A DNA stretch of 13,502 nucleotides. It comes from an uncultured Blautia sp. GTDB taxonomy: Bacteria; Bacillota; Clostridia; Lachnospirales; Lachnospiraceae. This document shows positions 6,525-13,502 of the stretch, in pieces. Made by a program: the position numbers and the translations under genes. The number at the start of each line of letters is the position of its first letter. The first letter of the stretch is position 1. Location: assembly GCA_934409175.1 (NCBI GenBank), contig CAKRVX010000056.1, positions 1 through 13,502 on the forward strand, read 5' to 3'. The notes below the pieces were generated by a model that was not told where the DNA came from, did not search any database, and saw only the letters and a list, made by a program, of their open reading frames with translations.

Positions 6525-7403
6525 TTATTCTGCTTTTGTTTCTTCTGTTTTTTCCTCGGAAGTATCATCTGCTTTTTTATCTTTTGCAGTGTCTTCCTTT
6601 TTTGCATCATCATCACCGATGCAGAGCATATCAGCAACTTCATATTTCTCAGCCAGTTTATCTACTTCTCCGGCATCATAAAGCTTCAGAACTTCATCCC
6701 ATACAGTATCTTTCAGTTCATCATTGCCTTTCTTGAATCCGATTCCGTACTGTTCGCTCTGGATTGGCTCATCAAGGATAATATATTTACCTTCTTCTCT
6801 CTGTGAAAGCTGATATTTCGCAACTCCGATATCTACTGCAATGGCATCAGCCGCACCTGAATCCAGATTCATGAACGCTGTATTGTAATCCGGATTCTCT
6901 GTAAGAGAACCGAAACTTGCTGTAAGATCCTTATTATCATCACTGTTTAATGCATCCAATGCTGCAGAAGCCGCCTGAACAACTACATTCTTTCCTGCCA
7001 GATCATCCAGCTTCTCAATCTTTGAATCAGCGGCAACTACCATTACCTGCTCATTGTTCAGATAAGGATCAGACCACGTATAATCATCTTCACGTCCGTT
7101 AATGGTAAAACCGTTCCAGATACAGTCAATAGAGCCTGAGTTCAGCTCCATGTCCTTGGAATCCCAGTTAATAGGCTTCTTCACAAGTTTCCATCCCAGA
7201 TTGTCACATACTTCCTGTGCCAGATCCAGGTCGAAACCTACATAATCACCATTATCATCCTTATATCCGAAAGGTGGATACTCTGCATCAAATCCTACTG
7301 TTAATGTTTTATTCTCAGCGTCTGCATATACGGAAACAACACCTGCCATCATAGAAGCTATCATTGTACCTGCCATGATTACTGCTAATGCTCTCTTCTT
7401 CAT
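6525..7403 (-). CDS. Polar amino acid ABC importer, substrate-binding protein
   Basis: This 292-residue secreted protein captures the amino acid and delivers it to the permease (SBP_bac_3 family). Residues 1-27 or 1-29 are a signal peptide with a KKR start, a hydrophobic core, and a signal peptidase I site (VYA or ADA). The domain starts at LTVGFDAEYPPFGY; NGDYVGFDLDLAQ, the GREDDYTWSDPY block and DAIAVDIGVAKY are family hallmarks. Unusually for a Gram-positive binding protein there is no lipobox Cys: the place where AGC is common reads AGVV. The last 30 residues (about 262-292) are a Lys/Glu/Asp-rich tail, probably disordered. The ATG has AGAGGAGAG upstream. It is the first gene of the operon, with a near-consensus promoter and nested inverted repeats upstream and hairpins downstream. 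The ligand could be cystine, glutamine, arginine or another polar amino acid; the sequence does not decide. Confidence 0.93.
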   Translation of the reverse strand: MKKRALAVIMAGTMIASMMAGVVSVYADAENKTLTVGFDAEYPPFGYKDDNGDYVGFDLDLAQEVCDNLGWKLVKKPINWDSKDMELNSGSIDCIWNGFTINGREDDYTWSDPYLNNEQVMVVAADSKIEKLDDLAGKNVVVQAASAALDALNSDDNKDLTASFGSLTENPDYNTAFMNLDSGAADAIAVDIGVAKYQLSQREEGKYIILDEPIQSEQYGIGFKKGNDELKDTVWDEVLKLYDAGEVDKLAEKYEVADMLCIGDDDAKKEDTAKDKKADDTSEEKTEETKAE

Positions 7404-7443
7404 GATAAACTCTCCTCTTTATCTGTTTTGTTGTTTAGCACAT

Positions 7444-7498
7444 AGTCACTCTACCATGTGAAAGTATGTGTTAATCCTAACACATGGATCTGTGACTG
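7444..7498. promoter_or_regulatory. Nested inverted repeats, possible operator
   Basis: Three perfect inverted repeats surround the start site of the amino acid transporter. AGTCAC (7444-7449) pairs with GTGACT (7493-7498); CCATGTG (7454-7460) pairs with CACATGG (7481-7487); and ATGTGTTA (7466-7473) pairs with TAACACAT (7478-7485), the last covering the -10 box with a 4-base spacer. The first two share a centre near 7471, close to the expected transcription start. Such a dyad is typical of a repressor site. It does not resemble the ARG box or the CodY box, so the regulator is unknown. Confidence 0.6.
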
Positions 7499-7502
7499 TC
7501 AA
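7474..7502 (-). promoter_or_regulatory. Promoter of the amino acid transporter operon
   Basis: Minus-strand TTGACA (7497-7502), a perfect -35 box, is followed after exactly 17 bases by TAGGAT (7474-7479), four of six matches to the -10 consensus. The leader to the ATG at 7403 is about 65 bases. The promoter lies 24 bases past the stop codon of the TPR-like gene, and no convincing terminator separates the two operons. Confidence 0.85.
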
Positions 7503-7526
7503 GCATAAGAATCATGCGCATTTATT

Positions 7527-8315
7527 TCAGGAACCGGTACTCCTGTGATAATCCCTGGTAATCTTTTCAAGCATACTGTCCATATCATCCGCATTTACCG
7601 GTTTCTCCGGAATCTTTGCAAAATGATCCAGTGAATCTTCTATATCATTTTTTAATTCATCACTGATTTTGAGTTCCTGCATCCTGTGTGTATACTCCTC
7701 TTTATTTCGTATGCTTCGAAAAGCCAGAAGATATGCTTTTAATGCTTTTTCATCAGCTGAGCCTGATCTGATATAGGCATTCCAGAAACATTCCATGGCC
7801 TTCTCCATCTGAAAAAGATAGCTGTAGGCACACCCCAGATTATACATTACCTCTGTTTCCAGCCCTGTCCTTTCTTTGGGGAATTCCGTCTTATCCAGAA
7901 TTTTCTGATATACACGTATGGCGTTTGCATACATTTTGTTTTCCACCAGAGAATCACCTTTTCGTTTCTGCCGCACCGCAGGCGTCTCCTGATTGAGCTC
8001 CGCAAACTGACTGTTTAATACCTTCAATTCCTCATACGTCAGATAATTAATTTCTTTGAACACCGGATACAGAATATCCTCAATCCCTGACTGATGCTCC
8101 ATTCCCTGTCTGATTTTTGATGCCAGTTTCACAAGTTCCAGTTCTTTCTCCAGCCACTTACACAGTTCTTCATTTATGATCGTCTGATCCACCAGATAAA
8201 GGTTATGATACAGATAATAGCAAAGTTCCTCAATAGAATAGATATTCGTACTGATATTTTCTATAAAATACGGATGCTCTGCTTTCTTTGTCTGACATAA
8301 AATATATCCACTCAT
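7527..8315 (-). CDS. TPR-like protein, third gene of the DUF5717 operon
   Basis: I do not recognise a named family for this 262-residue protein. It has no signal peptide or membrane segment and is almost entirely helical. Residues 1-110 are a helical domain with a Tyr-rich stretch (LCYYLYHNLYLVD, 32-44). Residues 113-186 look like two TPR units: one with KGDSLVENKMYANAIRVYQKI (119-139) and one with VMYNLGCAYSYLFQMEKAMECF (156-177), both with the small-residue and aromatic spacing of the repeat. A charged helical tail follows. TPR units bind other proteins, so a scaffold or adaptor role for the two upstream products is a reasonable inference. The ATG has GGGAGA eight bases upstream and lies 13 bases after the DUF5716 stop codon, so it is almost surely co-transcribed and probably co-translated with it. 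Confidence 0.85.
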   Translation of the reverse strand: MSGYILCQTKKAEHPYFIENISTNIYSIEELCYYLYHNLYLVDQTIINEELCKWLEKELELVKLASKIRQGMEHQSGIEDILYPVFKEINYLTYEELKVLNSQFAELNQETPAVRQKRKGDSLVENKMYANAIRVYQKILDKTEFPKERTGLETEVMYNLGCAYSYLFQMEKAMECFWNAYIRSGSADEKALKAYLLAFRSIRNKEEYTHRMQELKISDELKNDIEDSLDHFAKIPEKPVNADDMDSMLEKITRDYHRSTGS

Positions 8316-8328
8316 CCTCTCATCTCCC

Positions 8329-9576
8329 TTACCATTCTACTGTCTCTGTCCAGACCTTACCACTGGATGGAAACATTTCTCCAAATCCCAGATCCTTCAC
8401 AGTCACCTTACATTCTTTCTGCGAAATATACTGAAGTTCCAGAAAAAGTCTTGTAGTCTTATTCGGACGGACTGGTATTCCAGGCAGCATCATACCCACA
8501 CGCCTCTTCTCAGGATTATCAAAAGTACTGATAGTAAATACCAGTTCTTCCGTATTATCCAGGATCAGTTCGCAGGATGCCTTACAGTCATACCAGTTAT
8601 TCCCGGCTTCGATCAGTGGATAATATGCAGGTGAGCCCATCACTCTCATCTCCATTCCCACATCTGCCATGACCAGGGAATCACTCAGAAAACGATATCC
8701 TTTCAGTGCCTTATCTTCCAGTTTTTCTTTACCGGTCTCACATGCACCTCTGGCAAACAGATTGTTGCCATAATATACTTTCCGTTTCTGATAACACAAA
8801 AGCTTTACAGACTGTACTGCCCAATCCTGTGAAAACCCCTCTCCTGTCATCTGGATGCTGGAATAAAGATCCTTTCCCAGTGTTTTCTGTATAAAGCGGT
8901 AAAATTCTGTATCTTTTTCCTCTTCATCTTCCGGAAGTTCCGTTTCCATCGGATCTTCTAGTTTCACCATCACAGGCCTGGTACTTCCGTTAAATATCAT
9001 CTTGCGGAAAGTTACCTTCTCAGGAGTAAAAACATACCAGGCAACACTCCGATTCCAGATTTCCTTTTTCTGGGAAAGTACATAATAATAAAAACTCTCC
9101 GCATAATCCTGAAGCATATATTTTTCTCTGGTAAATCCAATACTTTCAAAAGCTTTCTGGAAATTTTCTACCTGTATATCTCCAAGTTTCGGAAGTGTGA
9201 CGATCACACATCTTGTATTTTTGACCACTTCTGTGATACCCAGAAATTTCAGCATTCCATTCAAAAACTGTGCCAACAATTCCCATGGCTCTACATTCTG
9301 ACCGGCCACCAGAACTTTTTCACTTTTTTCACAGATTCCATAGAGGTTATCAATCATAATACCTCCTTTTTCTCTGGCGAAATATTCTGCTTCCAGCCCA
9401 ACACAATAATCTTTCTGCTCTACTCTCCAGCAAAGACAGGTAGGCGCTTCATACTGACTGCCTCCGACCTTCATGGACAGAGAACGGGGTTCTCCGGCCT
9501 TACGGTCATAATAACAAATCTGGGAATATTCCTTTCCAAAATCAATTCCCACTATCAAATCACGGATTTCGTTCAT
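8329..9576 (-). CDS. DUF5716 protein, degenerate actin/Hsp70-fold relative
   Basis: I recognise this 415-residue cytosolic protein as DUF5716, a family of unknown function. It looks like a distant Hsp70/actin-fold protein. GIDFGKEYSQ (10-19) is a good phosphate-1 motif. CVIVTLPKLGDIQVENFQKAF (123-143) and the YMLQDYAESFYYYVL stretch (153-167) parallel the Hsp70 segments TVPA...Q and EPEAAA...Y. Where phosphate-2 should give D-x-G, the sequence reads WYVFTPEKVTF (180-190), with no acidic residue or glycine. TGEGFSQDWA (244-253) and YGNNLFARGAC (269-279) resemble the adenosine region. The last 110 residues are beta-rich, in the position of an Hsp70 substrate domain, and end DLGFGEMFPSSGKVW. ATP binding is possible; hydrolysis is doubtful. 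The ATG has AGGAGG and follows the DUF5717 stop by 15 bases. The fold assignment is by eye. Confidence 0.85.
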   Translation of the reverse strand: MNEIRDLIVGIDFGKEYSQICYYDRKAGEPRSLSMKVGGSQYEAPTCLCWRVEQKDYCVGLEAEYFAREKGGIMIDNLYGICEKSEKVLVAGQNVEPWELLAQFLNGMLKFLGITEVVKNTRCVIVTLPKLGDIQVENFQKAFESIGFTREKYMLQDYAESFYYYVLSQKKEIWNRSVAWYVFTPEKVTFRKMIFNGSTRPVMVKLEDPMETELPEDEEEKDTEFYRFIQKTLGKDLYSSIQMTGEGFSQDWAVQSVKLLCYQKRKVYYGNNLFARGACETGKEKLEDKALKGYRFLSDSLVMADVGMEMRVMGSPAYYPLIEAGNNWYDCKASCELILDNTEELVFTISTFDNPEKRRVGMMLPGIPVRPNKTTRLFLELQYISQKECKVTVKDLGFGEMFPSSGKVWTETVEW

Positions 9577-9591
9577 CTGTTCCTCCTGTCC

Positions 9592-12500
9592 CTACTGCTT
9601 CTGAGATTCCTTACGGATCACAAACATATCTGCAACATATTGCTCCTGACGAAGATACTTTTTCATCTGTGTCAGAATCTCCTGTTTTTTATCCAGTCTC
9701 CGTGCAGAAAGCATCTGATTAATCTGCTGATATCTGCTAACCGGAACCCCTTCTATTTTATTCATTGTAATAACTCTTTCCTGTGTCTGATGAATTTTTC
9801 CATCAATTTCCGTTTTAAAATAATACCGGAGAGACTCCCCGTAAAACAGTGTAAATGTTTTTGTAAATATTCCTTCATATAAATTACGCAAAGGCTCCGT
9901 ATAATACTGAAGTTCTCTGCCAAGTCCTGCATCCAGTGCATAATAAATCATTACTCTGGCATCAGGATCTGTATGGTATTCCACAAAAGTTTTATCATCC
10001 AGCTGATACGGACTTAACAGTTCTGCAGGAAGTCTCTTAAAGAAAGCAAATTTCAGATTTTTCTTCATACATTTTCTGAGAATTTCTTTTTCCATTTCAC
10101 GCTGTTCCTCAGAGAGTGTCTTTTCTCTGGAAAGTGATTCAAACAGTGCCAGGCTACAGATGAAATCCACCGGCCATTTCTGTCTGTATGCCTCCTCGAG
10201 TTCATTTCTTACAAAAATGCTCATAGGATATTCCCTTACAAAAACTCCATATGCTACCTGTGTAAGATAAGCACCTGTTATATATTCTTTTCCTGCATTC
10301 CTTACATAATCCTCCAGCACTTTCTCCCCATCTTTGCGATAGTCCGAAGTGAACATAAGAATACTCAGAAGTTTTTCTTCGAAATCATAGGTATCCATTT
10401 CAAATCCCACAGCACTTTTCCATATGGAGAACAGTTCTTCCACCGGACCATATCTGAAATCCATCAGGTATTTCAGAATCACTTCATCGTATTTACTAAG
10501 ACGGTACACCTCTGATGCCAGCGCAATAAGTTCTTCATCTTCTGCCATATCACATCGGATCAGCATTCTGCTTGTCAGCTTCAGAAGACTTTCTGTACGA
10601 AGTCCTTCGTATCCAAATTCTGAGATCACAGACATAGCCTGCTGATAGAGTCCTCTGTCAATGAGAATTTCCAAAAGCTCTGTCCTGTCTACCTGTGCAT
10701 AGGCCCTGTAATCCATCTCTTTCAGATAATCATCCAGGTCTTCTCCTCTGATATTGGCGGCATAATATTGCAGAAGTCTTTCTCTGATATTTCTCCGATA
10801 CTCTTCAGAAAAAGCCTGGTCCTGGGGAATCTCTCGGAACAGTTCCAAATTATTCCTGTCCGGTTGTATATTTTCACAGTAATGAAGTACCGTTCCTCTT
10901 TCTTCAATTTGCTGATTCAGAACTTTCTCTACCATATCCCGCTCATCAAACAATTTCTTTACATTGTAATCTACAGTAGAACAATACCTCCTCTGCTGCT
11001 CATCCTGGAACAGGATCACCGCATCTTCCGTATAAATTCTCGGATAAGCTACTCCCTGAATACACGGATATATTTCTTCCTCCCGCAATTGCTCATGACG
11101 AACGATCACCCAGCGGATTTTTTTGTCATCACAGTACAGCCTGTTTGTAAACAGTTTCTTCGCAAGCAATTCTGCCTGCCCTTTATTTGCCGGATTGCTC
11201 AGGAATTCCTGATACAATACCGCATAATCTTCATTCATACGACCCTCTTTTGCTTTTCTCATAGCAAAAATCTTCATATGATCTCTGTAATCATAATAGG
11301 TCTGTGGCTGATTTTTTTTGTTTTCTACAATGCTTGCATAAATAAATGCCTTTTTATCATCTCCCAGAGAATTATTGTTATACGTAAAATACATCAGCAA
11401 CGTTTTCGGCAGTTCCCTCTGATAGGATGTATCCATAGTCTCCACATAGTATTCATAAAGTCTTGTCAGGCGAAGACCATGATCTACTGCCAGAGAAAAC
11501 CATTGAAAATATTCTCTTTCTCTCGGATTTCCCAGCATAATATATCTGCAGATAGCCTCCAGAGTATCATCCGACGGAAATGCCTCATATCCCATTGCCA
11601 TAGCACGGTACATACTTCTGTTAAATTCTCTTTCATATCCTGTCAGATACGCAAAGCGCATCACAAGTTCTTCTTTCAGAATCCCTTCTTTTCCTGCCAT
11701 CAGAAAGACCTGTGCCCAGAAACGACTCATACGGTGAAGAAGTGACATATCTTTGCTTATATATTTCCAGGCTTCCAGATACAAAAGAGGATTTCTGCAG
11801 CCCTTTTCAAACTGTTCTTCGATCATAAATACAGCTCTGGACGGAGACTGCGTAATCTCCCTGTCTGTCTGAAGGCGTATCCAGAAAAGCAGAAAACTGT
11901 CCTCCCTCTGCATATAAAGATTACGGATTCTTCTGACTGCCTGCTCCTGGTCCTTATATCTGCCTGTAAGCATACAAAGATAAAGATATACTCCTGCCAG
12001 TTCCGGATTTTCTCTCAGAAGAGGTTTGTCACAAAACACTTTCAAAATCTCATCTGCCGCCTCTGCATTTCCCTCCATATGCGCAATATATGCCTCATAC
12101 ATCTGATATTCAGGATAATCACACCCTTCTTCACGAAGCTGATTCAATAAAAATCTACTACTGCTGATCCAGGTTTTAAGTTCCATACGGCCACAGGAAT
12201 ATTCCATAAAGTCCCTCATAAGTTCCAGCTTCAGCTTTTTCTCATGAAATTCTGTCCGAAGCTGTACCTGTGGCTCCTGTGAAGCTGTGATTTCATAAAC
12301 CAATTTCTGGTAGGGACTGCGGACTATAATCTCTCCAAACTGCCTGCCAGAAGTCAGCTTCTCCCTGTGGATCACATAGTCCACCTGATAATAACTTCCT
12401 ATGAAGTCATCATCCGTCACCACTTTTTTGGGTACTTCAAGAAAATCTCCTCTGGTTTCAATATCCAGTCTCAGATGACCCCAGCCATCTTTCTGAACCG

Positions 12501-13140
12501 GAAAAGATTCCCGCACAGATTCCCTGATATCATAAAAGCTGTTTCTGTCTGCTTTCAGAGAAATATGAACAGGGTCTTTTTTTCCTGTACTGATCAAAAA
12601 CTCTTCCAGATGCTGAAAGGTGACCGGCTGTTTCGAAAGCCCCAGGTAAAGGGCCATCTGTTTGTTATTCTCCTGATCCAGAAGATCGGCGAATCTGTGA
12701 TCCGTAAAAAGACGATATGCTTCTCTGAAATCATCTTTTGCAATATTTACAAAAGAATCCAGATCTGTTACCTTTCCTGCTATGCTTTTTATTTCTTCCT
12801 TCTCTGCCCTGATCACAAAAGGAAGTTTATATTCTCCGATACTTGTAGTAAAACAAATCCATCCCTCATGTTTCTCACCAGGGCGCATTCCGTTTCCATC
12901 CACTCCATATTGAAGGCGTACAGTTGTACCTGAAAACCGATCTGTTCCCGGTACCATCCGGCGATTTGAAGAAGTGATGTATCCACGGATCTTCTGGTTA
13001 TCTTCTGTTCCGAAATACAGTTCTCCTCTGTATACATCTCCGGCTTTTACTGTAACCTCTATCTTCTCCTGTGAAAACAAAAGCTGCGGTTGTTCATATT
13101 CAAATTTTCCACTTAAAAGTTCTTCAATCTTCTTTTTCAA
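9592..13140 (-). CDS. DUF5717 protein, large beta-sandwich plus helical solenoid
   Basis: I recognise this 1182-residue protein as DUF5717, of unknown function, found with DUF5716 in Lachnospiraceae. Residues 1-115 are beta-rich with the family start KKKIEELLSGKFEYEQP and a VKAGDVYRGELYFGT segment; a short helical linker holds DFREAYRLFTDHRF (137-150). A second beta-rich segment spans about 190-310. From about 315 to 1090 the chain is almost wholly helical, with many Tyr/Leu/Ala-rich helix pairs, like a TPR or HEAT-type solenoid. The C-terminus (about 1080-1182) is a separate conserved block with LYEGIFTKTFTLFYGESLRYY. There is no signal peptide, membrane segment or nucleotide motif. The start is TTG: an in-frame TGA lies nine bases upstream, AAGGTG is at the right distance, and no ATG occurs until residue 62. 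It is the first gene of the operon and probably a scaffold. Confidence 0.88.
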   Translation of the reverse strand: MKKKIEELLSGKFEYEQPQLLFSQEKIEVTVKAGDVYRGELYFGTEDNQKIRGYITSSNRRMVPGTDRFSGTTVRLQYGVDGNGMRPGEKHEGWICFTTSIGEYKLPFVIRAEKEEIKSIAGKVTDLDSFVNIAKDDFREAYRLFTDHRFADLLDQENNKQMALYLGLSKQPVTFQHLEEFLISTGKKDPVHISLKADRNSFYDIRESVRESFPVQKDGWGHLRLDIETRGDFLEVPKKVVTDDDFIGSYYQVDYVIHREKLTSGRQFGEIIVRSPYQKLVYEITASQEPQVQLRTEFHEKKLKLELMRDFMEYSCGRMELKTWISSSRFLLNQLREEGCDYPEYQMYEAYIAHMEGNAEAADEILKVFCDKPLLRENPELAGVYLYLCMLTGRYKDQEQAVRRIRNLYMQREDSFLLFWIRLQTDREITQSPSRAVFMIEEQFEKGCRNPLLYLEAWKYISKDMSLLHRMSRFWAQVFLMAGKEGILKEELVMRFAYLTGYEREFNRSMYRAMAMGYEAFPSDDTLEAICRYIMLGNPREREYFQWFSLAVDHGLRLTRLYEYYVETMDTSYQRELPKTLLMYFTYNNNSLGDDKKAFIYASIVENKKNQPQTYYDYRDHMKIFAMRKAKEGRMNEDYAVLYQEFLSNPANKGQAELLAKKLFTNRLYCDDKKIRWVIVRHEQLREEEIYPCIQGVAYPRIYTEDAVILFQDEQQRRYCSTVDYNVKKLFDERDMVEKVLNQQIEERGTVLHYCENIQPDRNNLELFREIPQDQAFSEEYRRNIRERLLQYYAANIRGEDLDDYLKEMDYRAYAQVDRTELLEILIDRGLYQQAMSVISEFGYEGLRTESLLKLTSRMLIRCDMAEDEELIALASEVYRLSKYDEVILKYLMDFRYGPVEELFSIWKSAVGFEMDTYDFEEKLLSILMFTSDYRKDGEKVLEDYVRNAGKEYITGAYLTQVAYGVFVREYPMSIFVRNELEEAYRQKWPVDFICSLALFESLSREKTLSEEQREMEKEILRKCMKKNLKFAFFKRLPAELLSPYQLDDKTFVEYHTDPDARVMIYYALDAGLGRELQYYTEPLRNLYEGIFTKTFTLFYGESLRYYFKTEIDGKIHQTQERVITMNKIEGVPVSRYQQINQMLSARRLDKKQEILTQMKKYLRQEQYVADMFVIRKESQKQ

Positions 13141-13193
13141 AGTCGTTCACCTTATATCCTTGCTTATCCATAAATTTTGCTCATTATCTTCTA

Positions 13194-13222
13194 ATTATAC
13201 ACCACAAACTCTGTCAGCGCAA
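13194..13222 (-). promoter_or_regulatory. Promoter of the DUF5717 operon
   Basis: Minus-strand TATAAT (13194-13199) is a perfect -10 box; TTGCGC (13217-13222) lies 17 bases upstream and matches the -35 consensus only in TTG. The leader to the TTG start at 13140 is about 45 bases. No operator-like repeat is visible. The weak -35 could mean an activator is needed. Confidence 0.65.
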
Positions 13223-13233
13223 TAAAGGTCGAA

Positions 13234-13276
13234 AAATTCCGGGCAATCTGTATAGCACAGATCCTGCCCGGAATTT
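13234..13276 (-). terminator. Long hairpin terminator after the ECF S component gene
   Basis: A perfect 12-base stem (13234-13245 with 13265-13276, core TTCCGGGCA and TGCCCGGAA) is continued by a second 5-base stem, ATCTG with CAGAT, separated by a 2-base bulge. On the minus strand it ends in TTTTT. It ends the upstream gene's transcript just before the DUF5717 promoter. The other strand also has a T-rich tail, so it may work both ways. Confidence 0.85.
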
Positions 13277-13319
13277 CTGATTTTTATTTAACCAAATAAA
13301 GTATATCCGCTTGACTCTT

Positions 13320-13502
13320 TTATCTTTTCAGCATCTTTTGTGTCTGCAGAAGTCCGTATTTCCTCTTCACTCTCTCTAGTTTCTCAAGCAAAGGCCTGCT
13401 TAAAATCCACAAAAAGATCACTGTAGATGTAGCTTGTACCAAATCTACCGGTGCACCTGATATATAAAAAGCGATCAGAACAGATGCCGGATTCATAATC
13501 CC
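13320..13502 (-). CDS. Probable ECF transporter S component, C-terminal end
   Basis: An open frame enters from the right edge and ends in TAA at 13320-13322, giving the last 60 residues of a protein whose start lies outside the window. The visible part has a hydrophobic stretch with IMNPASVLIAFYISGAPVDL and a final membrane segment ATSTVIFLWILSRPLL, followed by the basic tail EKLERVKRKYGL. This matches my memory of the C-terminus of vitamin-type ECF transporter S components in Lachnospiraceae, membrane proteins that bind a vitamin and hand it to the EcfAAT module. The substrate cannot be told. A strong terminator follows 43 bases after the stop codon. That it is a real membrane-protein end is quite sure; the family is less so. 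Confidence 0.65.
   Translation of the reverse strand, partial: GIMNPASVLIAFYISGAPVDLVQATSTVIFLWILSRPLLEKLERVKRKYGLLQTQKMLKR

Noticed and set aside
6466..6681. Plus-strand frame with a Ser/Phe/Ala-rich product near the binding protein tail
   Set aside because: It is the complement of the Lys/Glu/Asp-rich tail codons and of the terminator hairpin; the repeat-like look comes from that biased composition.
7503..7526. Terminator after the TPR-like gene
   Set aside because: Only a 4-base stem (GCAT with ATGC) is visible and there is no U run, so the end of the DUF5717 operon transcript is not defined by the sequence I can see.
10768..11745. Plus-strand open frame of 325 codons opposite the DUF5717 gene
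   Set aside because: Despite its length it lies wholly inside the DUF5717 coding region, has no ribosome binding site that I can see, and reads as low-complexity hydrophobic sequence.
7527..13140. Phage defence system
   Set aside because: A large multi-gene operon of unknown function invites this idea, but no nuclease, helicase, protease, reverse transcriptase, toxin or membrane effector motif is present, and the neighbourhood is housekeeping genes rather than a defence island.

Overview
The window looks like chromosomal DNA of a gut-type Lachnospiraceae (Clostridia; Blautia, Dorea and Ruminococcus relatives). The reasons are a GC content judged by eye at about 40 percent, strong AGGAGG-type ribosome binding sites, PurA and PurB sequences of the Lachnospiraceae type, and a gene pair I recognise as DUF5717/DUF5716, which I know only from this part of the Firmicutes. 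This rests on recalled family sequences, not on a search. Every gene I can support lies on the minus strand, so transcription runs from high to low coordinates. I saw no tRNA, rRNA, CRISPR array, intact transposon or phage gene.

Right to left: the edge (13320-13502) holds the last 60 codons of a probable ECF transporter S component, closed by a long terminator hairpin. Next comes a three-gene operon filling 7527-13140. It encodes a 1182-residue protein with N-terminal beta-rich segments and a long helical part (DUF5717), a 415-residue actin/Hsp70-fold relative with a degraded nucleotide site (DUF5716), and a 262-residue TPR-like protein. Gaps are only 12 to 15 bases, and the promoter lies just upstream of a TTG start. 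No function is established for this set, and it is the most interesting part of the window.

A polar amino acid ABC importer follows (5054-7403): binding protein, permease, ATPase. It has its own near-consensus promoter wrapped in nested inverted repeats. Hairpins after the binding-protein gene, one of them terminator-like, probably make that protein more abundant than the membrane parts. The binding protein lacks the usual lipobox cysteine and ends in a charged tail.

The last steps of AMP synthesis come next: purB (3492-4925) and purA (2114-3394), each with a recognisable promoter, and a terminator after purA. Beyond purA are a HAD-family phosphatase-like protein fused to two membrane segments, a SEC-C zinc-motif protein, and a short YdcF-like (DUF218) protein that overlaps the SEC-C gene by 8 bases. 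That unit ends in a strong terminator at 79-108. The first 60 bases hold a separate hairpin pointing the other way, perhaps the edge of something outside the window.

The transporter, the purine genes and the DUF5717 operon appear to be independent neighbours; nothing in the sequence ties them into one pathway.
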